Positions 59,801 to 64,000 of a DNA stretch of 64,000 nt are shown here, in pieces. Source of the DNA: Plumapathes pennacea. Lineage: Eukaryota > Cnidaria > Anthozoa > Antipatharia > Myriopathidae. The notes beneath the pieces are model-generated. The model was not told the origin of the DNA. It saw nothing but the letters and a program-made list of their open reading frames with translations, and did not search any database. Where the stretch lies: positions 918,001 through 982,000 of the forward strand of contig OZ038470.1 in NCBI GenBank assembly GCA_964036295.1. The letters are read 5' to 3'. A program made the position numbers and the translations under genes. Position 1 is the first letter of the stretch; the number at the start of each line of letters is the position of its first letter.

Positions 59801-62800
59801 CCGCGGGGGAAGTGAGGAAGTCGTGCCAGCTGAATGTGCACCAAGTGACGCCAACCAGCCCACCCGTCTTCACGCGGCAACTCAGAGATGTGCATATAGT
59901 GGAGGGCGGTTGCACTCGATTTGATGTGAATTTTTCCGCCATGCCAGATCCTACGGTTAGCTGGTATAAAGATGGGAAACCTGTTGAACCGGACAATCGC
60001 TATGAACTCGTTCACGATGAAGACTCCTCAGCTTTGATCTTGATGTACGCAAAGCCAAGCGATGCCGGCGACTACACTTGTAAAGCTGAGAACGCCGCGG
60101 GGAAGGCGGAGATTTCGGCCAAGCTTTATGTCTTGGAGCTCCAGACTCCTCCAAACTTTGTACAATCTCTGAAAAATGTGGAGATTCCCAAGGGAGAAAC
60201 GACACGGCTTGAATGCCGCGTAACGGGCAAACCTGACCCGAGCATTGTGTGGTATAAAGGTACCAAAGAAATTCCTCGTGATGGCAATCACTGTACTGGC
60301 GTAGAGCAGGGAAATCTCCATGTTCTTACAATCAAAAGGACTGACGTCAGTGATGAAGACACGTACGTTTGCACGGCCACTAATCCGTCAGGGAAGGACA
60401 CCACCTCGGCGCGCCTCACAGTGATCGGAGAAGCCAAGCGACCGGAGTTCAGCAAAGAATTGGCAGATGCTGTCATCCCTGATGGAAGCCCCGTGCGCTT
60501 CGAGGTCCGTGTCGAAGGTTCGCCAACTCCGGTGGTGGAGTGGTTTAAAGGTCAGAAGCCACTGAAAGCAGGCGTACGATTTGAAGTACAAGCAGAGGAT
60601 AACGCACACACATTTACCATTACCTGCTGTAGAGAAGACGATGGTGGAAAGTACACGTGCAAAGCAAAGAACAAGTACGGAGAAGCCTCCTGTGAGGCGA
60701 TGCTTCACATTGCGGAAGACACTGTGCCACCTCGATTCACCAAGAAACTCTACGACTTGACGGCAAACGTGGGATCCGTCTCCGAGTTGTCAGTGCAATT
60801 CATCGGCACCCCAGAGCCAAAGATCTCGTGGTTTTTGGATGAGGAGAAGATTGAACCCGAAGAGCATGGCGTAGACATTGAGACTGACCTTGGTTCTTCC
60901 TCACTTCTTCTAGAGGATGTCGACGTGAGCGATGCGGGGCATTACAAATGTGTGGCAACCAACATTGCTGGGAAGGCAACAACCACGGCACAGATCAAGG
61001 TAATCACAGAGGAGGTGTCGTCAGGGGGTGTCACGCTTGCTCCTGTTGTACAGATATGCCCTCCAACGCCTGAACCCGACGGTGAGGCCCCGTCATTTGG
61101 TAGGAAGCTCTCCAAACAGCAAGTGGCTGAGGGGAAGTGCGTTTCTTTGGAGGTTATCGTAGCTGGCCAACCTAAACCACAAGTGCTTTGGTTCCTGGAA
61201 GGGGAAGCCGTTGTAGAGGATCGTCGTTTACAAGTAACTCAGAAAGAAGACAGCGTCGTGTTGATGATCGATGGAGCGGTCCTGGATGACGAAGGCGTGT
61301 ACAGATGTGTGGCGACCAATCCGTTCGGAGAGGTGGAGTGTTCCGCGGAGCTCTTGGTCGATGAAGCGGTCAGAAAGCCTGACTTTGTGAAAGAACTGAG
61401 CGACGTGAGCGTTGCTGACGGTGCAGATGCCGTGTTCGAGGTGGAGATCAAGGGACATCCTGAACCGAACGTGAGCTGGTTTCTAAACGACGTCCTGATC
61501 GAGCCTGGTGGTAGATTCGAAGCAGCAGATGACGACGAATCGCATCGTTTGACTGTTCACCAGGCCAAGCCTGAAGATGCTGGTGAGATCAGATGTCAAG
61601 CGCAAAACGAGGCTGGGGAAGTACAGAGTGTTGCTGCACTTGCGGTGGAAGCGGAGGATAAATCATCAACGAAACCTTCGTTCACGACAAAGCCACAAAA
61701 TGCCAAGATAGTGGAGGGTGGAAACCACCGGTTCCTTGTTGAAGTTGAAGGTTTTCCAGCGCCCGAAATTAAATGGGTCGATGAAGATGGCGAACTTGTT
61801 CCAAGTGAAGGCCAGTTCTATTGCGGCCCTGATGGAAGCCTCAACGTCAACCAAGCAGAGCTGGAGGACGAAGGACAGTACACTTGTATTGCTTCAAACG
61901 AGGCTGGAGAAACGTCCGTTTCGATTGAGCTTCTAGTAGACGAAAAAGAACCCGAGGAAGTCATGCCCGAAGAACCAAAGTTTGAGATTACACCAGATGT
62001 AATACCTGTTTTACAGGAGTCTCCTGCAGAGAGTGCACCAGCAGGTCTGGAAGGTTTTGCACCGTACCCATCTGATGGTGGAACGAAAAAGCCACCTCGT
62101 CCCCCCAAGTTTACCAGGCGTCTTCAAGATCTTGTGAAATTTAAGGGTGAACCGGCAAGATTTGAAGTGAGCGTGACAGGCTTGCCTGAGCCAACTGTGC
62201 AGTGGTATAAGGATGGTACTTTGCTCAGAGAAAACCCTCGCATTACTCTCAAAAATGAGGGTGGCGTCCATGCACTGACTATTGAGGATCTTTTGACTGA
62301 CGACGAAGGTGACTATAAGTGTGTCGCTCGAAATGAAGTTGCTCAATTATCATGCTCCTGTAAACTGCTGGTGGAAGAAGAAGTCGAAGAGTTGAACTTT
62401 ATTGAGTTTCTGAGAGACAATGAAGTAGTTGAGCACAGTCAAGTTCGCTTGGAGGTACGCGTGTCGGGTAGCGACCCTGAAGTCGAATGGTACAAGAACG
62501 GGGCGTGCATCGACGACACGAACAGACACGGAGAACTTGTGAACGATAAAAACACGGGGGCGTTTGCGTACGTCCTGAGCGATGCAACTCTGGAAGATCA
62601 AGGAGTGTACAGATGCGAGGCGACGAACTCACGGAACCAAGTCGCCTGTGAAGGACGATTGAGCGTCTTAAAAGAACTCACTGCACCGAGATTTCTCCAG
62701 AAGTTGGAGGATAAAGAGGTCAATACAGGTAGTGATGTCGAGATGGAGGTTGAAGTCGTTGGAAAGCCCAAGCCTGCCATCAAGTGGTTTAGGAATGGTG

Positions 62801-63826
62801 AGACTGTTGAAGAAAGTGACCATGTCAAGACAGACACCGATGGGTGTCTGCACACTTTGATAATCTCAAAGGTCAAGGTCGAAGATCTCGGGGAATATAC
62901 TTGTACTGCCGAAAACAGTGCTGGGCAGACTTCCTGTTCGGCGGAGTTGCGCGTGCGAGAAGAAATGAGTGCTCCTTTGTTTGTTAGTACGCCAGACGAT
63001 GTTCATATAACAGAGGGGTCCCCCGCTCGGTTTGAAACTGTCTTCTCTGGCTCACCCCAGCCGGAGATAGAATGGCTCAAGGATGGAAAACCTTTGAAGG
63101 ATAGCCATCACTTCAAACTCGCGTTCAACGAGAACAACTCCGAGCTTACAATACCAGACGTAAATGTGGTGGACGAAGGTGAATACACGTGCACAGCAAC
63201 GAACAAAGCAGGAACAGTGTCTTGTACTGTGCAGCTGAGCGTGGAAGAGTCCGTAGTTGCGCCAGAATTCACTCGGCGGCTCAGCAATGTGGAATTAGTT
63301 GAAGGAGACTTAGCCCGGTTTGACGTCCGCGTCGTGGGAACACCTGAGCCGCAGGTCCGTTGGTACAAAGGTGACAAGGAATTGCAGGACAGCGACCATT
63401 ACGAGATTCAGTCAGACGACAGCATGCACTCTTTGGAGATTCGCGAGTGCAGCTTGGCGGACGCCGGGCAGTATCAGTGTGTCGCGAGGAATGATGGCGG
63501 CGAGGTCAGTTGTGCTGGCGAGCTCAAGGTCACGGAACAACTTTGTGCACCGTGTTTCTTGGAAGCGCCACCCGAATCTCTGGAGGCTGAAGAGGGAGAA
63601 GATGTGACACTGGAGGTTCTGGCCACTGGGAAGCCCCCTCCTGAAGTGGAATGGTTGAAGGATGATCAACCTCTAGTTAGCAGCAGTCACTTCACCATGC
63701 GAGGCGAGGGAGAAAAGTTCACACTAACCATTCTGGGTGCAAGACCCGAGGACAGTGGAACGTACAAGTGTGTCGCAGAGAACGTCTGCGGGAAATCCTT
63801 CAGGGATTTTGTTGTGATCATACAAG
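33068..63826 (+). CDS. Trio-like giant protein: Sec14, spectrin repeats, DH, SH3, 14 Ig domains; 39 exons, right end open
   Basis: Exons: 33068-33194, 33295-33369, 33664-33775, 34980-35070, 35436-35549, 35689-35802, 36293-36673, 37309-37431, 37527-37718, 37921-38032, 38292-38662, 38970-39161, 39772-40101, 40678-40791, 44495-44680, 46260-46613, 46934-47053, 47768-47959, 48141-48401, 48654-48776, 49099-49269, 49469-49642, 50370-50549, 50834-50956, 51341-51532, 52313-52639, 52870-52992, 53202-53393, 54270-54593, 54950-55423, 55732-56087, 56242-56575, 56964-57061, 57276-57345, 57540-57629, 57834-57974, 58437-58489, 58818-59065, 59231-63826. All joins keep frame: about 3,983 codons. The N-terminal half closely follows Trio/Kalirin in order and motifs; the tail resembles obscurin, UNC-89 or titin. 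A cytoskeletal RhoGEF scaffold is likely (inference). A kinase domain might follow outside the window. It ends in phase 1 at a donor. Confidence 0.9.
35885..36093. repeat. ATC/ACC trinucleotide microsatellite
   Basis: About 200 bp of (atc)n with interruptions, in the intron before the first spectrin-repeat exon. It contains an internal duplication: the segment with acagcaccaccatcgtcatc occurs twice. The poly-Met and poly-His frames are not genes. Confidence 0.95.
36293..54593 (+). CDS. Spectrin-repeat array, about 15 repeats in 23 exons
   Basis: About 1,619 residues of predicted three-helix repeats. Exons recur in a pattern near 41, 64 and 110 residues, each trio encoding two repeats. The 41-residue exons carry a helix with a conserved Trp and a later LxxEHExFE: VVDWILGSGEAF, TTWINQL, WVKDRANE, ITVWLNEE, IHGWLKNV, VISWIKEQ, and a divergent VNLLVEE. 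That gives seven pairs plus one leading repeat. The 64-residue exons end in a SFH or FYxSxEK helix. Trio has the same motif about four times, so this array is longer. All introns but one are in phase 0. The array should be a rigid rod and an adaptor surface. Confidence 0.9.
38690..38925. repeat. GC-rich alternating minisatellite-like tract
   Basis: Imperfect units of gcacgcgtctgtgcaggttc type, full of CG, GC and CA/TG steps. It lies just after the donor at 38663, within an intron of the Trio-like gene. Frames on both strands stay open by chance. Confidence 0.8.
39478..39520. mobile_element. Short hairpin element, family A, shortest copy
   Basis: caacctcgttcccagggatt and ttggaacgaggttg, in an intron of the Trio-like gene. 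It keeps only the outer arm. Confidence 0.75.
40792..44494. other. Largest intron of the Trio-like gene (3.7 kb)
   Basis: No conserved exon is seen. It holds an A/GA-rich tract (40850-40985), a GCGC run near 41380-41400, and a run of about 23 G at 43537-43559. A stretch near 42290-42345 is GC-richer and ends in a textbook donor (gagag/gtaagttc) without an in-frame ATG, so it could be a non-coding first exon of a shorter transcript; this is only a suggestion. Confidence 0.35.
43537..43559. repeat. Homopolymer G run
   Basis: About 23 consecutive G in the largest intron of the Trio-like gene; possible assembly or length uncertainty. Confidence 0.95.
49735..50290 (+). repeat. Array of an 89-bp satellite, about six copies
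   Basis: Six near-identical units in the intron 49643-50369. The word gagtacattctaa recurs at 49801, 49890, 49979, 50068 and 50157, exactly 89 bp apart. Units share aatgaaacctaaaggtgtg and cagtgttcacttccaactc. The last unit is degenerate. Confidence 0.97.
51930..52305 (+). mobile_element. 3' end fragment of a LINE-like retrotransposon
   Basis: A short frame reads LSLDSSLKLCNSVAVFKRRLRDKLLKEL, split here as LSLDSSLKLCNSVAVFK and RRLRDKLLKEL, a typical C-terminal end of non-LTR reverse transcriptases, followed by an AT-rich 3' tail ending caataaagtatgtttgtatg and a (gtatgtaa)n microsatellite. It stops just before the exon at 52313. Truncated at its 5' end, so inactive. Confidence 0.65.
53673..53853. 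mobile_element. MITE-like inverted repeat with about 69-bp arms
   Basis: Left arm aaatttccactggtttgccg to catcacatggtcaaaat; the right arm is its reverse complement with about one difference. The loop is about 40 bp. A partial third arm copy (accgtggtaaataagagtcc) lies at about 53552-53572. Intron 53394-54269 of the Trio-like gene. Near-identical arms suggest a young insertion. Confidence 0.88.
54950..56490 (+). CDS. Low-complexity linker before the DH domain
   Basis: Exons 54950-55423, 55732-56087 and the front of 56242-56575, about 360 residues rich in Glu, Ser, Thr, Val and Lys. No fold is recognised. Stretches such as NKRKGYDDDFGEV, ASKRPQ, VIFTPPGTPRRGSV-like text (here VLIFTPPGTPRRGSVTS) look like kinase target sites. 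Two acceptors keep the frame for the third exon: 56241 (cttatttccag, chosen) and a later cattcgcag about 46 bases on. There is no PH or kinase signature. Confidence 0.75.
56491..58489 (+). CDS. DH (Dbl-homology, RhoGEF) domain
   Basis: Six exons, about 178 residues, the usual DH length. It opens MDELVEDLLKREEKYVDDL, the CR1 helix with its Glu and Tyr; then VFRNAEDIYMFHVVVF, the helix around CR2; REFEKYILYIRNKC; and SELLQRPLERVLEY-RDCVAELLKCCE for CR3, where most DH domains read LxxPxQRLxRYxLLLKEL. CR3 is divergent: the Arg-Tyr pair and the Pro-x-Gln-Arg order are altered, so exchange activity may be weak or changed, as noted for some giant muscle GEFs. The last helix (AGKAVIDRLCEEMQQ) closes the fold. 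An SH3 domain follows at once, with no PH domain. Confidence 0.82.
58818..59065 (+). CDS. SH3 domain
   Basis: An exon of 83 codons directly after the DH domain. The SH3 pattern is ELFVTVEDYADEMNNICLRK (ALYDY region), ETVVVLDRVSN, YHVVKLRPDGSKGDELWVPAKVL, the last being the GxWVPxxYL strand. The aromatic and acidic ligand-binding residues are mostly present (Tyr, Asp/Glu run, Trp-Val-Pro). In Trio and in UNC-89 an SH3 domain also lies next to a DH-PH unit. Exon ends in phase 1. Confidence 0.82.
59231..63826 (+). CDS. Single 4.6-kb exon with 14 Ig I-set domains
   Basis: One uninterrupted exon of 1,532 codons. After a short linker, 14 I-set domains begin near 59560, 59862, 60145, 60436, 60727, 61087, 61375, 61669, 62099, 62391, 62683, 62971, 63259 and 63547. 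Each has PxF at the start, a core Trp (WYKD, WFK, WFL, WLKD) and DxGxYxCxAxN near the end. Domains are spaced about 95 residues; longer gaps follow domains 5 and 8. Domain 5 lacks the usual first Cys, and several others replace it with Val or Leu, as is common in muscle I-set domains. Best compared with UNC-89, obscurin, titin and SPEG. Confidence 0.95.
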
Positions 63827-64000
63827 GTAAGAGACGGTACTATAGTCTGCGTACATGTGCAAGAACTGATTAAACGATTTATTGATATTATGAGACCAAT
63901 GTTTTCACTAGGTAATTGTTATTGTTTTGCCGATGTGCCCTCTTTTTGCCCAATCAATACCCTGAAAAAGAAAGAGATCCGTTTCTTCACAAAAAGATCA

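Noticed and set aside
60388..60708. Minus frames opposite the Ig exon
   Set aside because: They lie wholly within a strongly coding plus-strand exon with 14 recognisable domains.
1..64000. CRISPR arrays, operons, tRNA or rRNA genes
   Set aside because: The window is eukaryotic; no spacer-repeat pattern, cloverleaf or rRNA-like sequence was noticed.

Overview
The window looks like nuclear DNA of an anthozoan cnidarian, most likely a stony coral. This is a judgement from content: intron-rich genes with GT-AG junctions, coral-style extracellular domain mixes (discoidin, fibrinogen-like, LamG/pentraxin, C-type lectin, D8C, MAM, TLDc-like), AT-rich introns, and many short hairpin elements and dispersed repeats. 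No alignment or database search was run. Exons were placed by hand from splice-site consensus, reading-frame continuity and domain motifs.

Layout. (1) 1-13790, minus strand: 17 exons, all joined in phase, of a large secreted or cell-surface lectin-like protein that runs off the left edge. Its start codon is not certain; a candidate initiator exon ends at 18101. (2) 18691-19037, plus strand: the 3' part of a small Ly6/uPAR (three-finger) protein gene. (3) 21047-31211, minus strand: a FERM-domain protein tyrosine phosphatase of the PTPN14/PTPN21 (Pez) type, 20 confident exons plus one doubtful terminal exon. (4) 33068-63826 and beyond, plus strand: a giant Trio-like gene, 39 exons visible and about 3,980 codons, with the order Sec14, about 15 spectrin repeats, a disordered linker, DH (RhoGEF), SH3, then 14 Ig I-set domains in one 4.6-kb exon. 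It runs off the right edge.

Genes 3 and 4 are divergent across a 1.86-kb gap that may hold both promoters. Gene 1 is a candidate adhesion or recognition molecule outside the cell. Genes 3 and 4 both belong to cortical cytoskeleton and adhesion signalling, but nothing in the sequence shows that the three act together.

The most interesting items are the Sec14-spectrin-DH-SH3-Ig architecture, which has no visible PH domain and joins the Trio/Kalirin front to an obscurin/UNC-89/titin-like Ig tail; a C-type lectin domain nested inside a LamG domain in gene 1; the strict phase-1 modular build of gene 1; an 89-bp satellite found as an array and as scattered copies; and many hairpin elements in introns.
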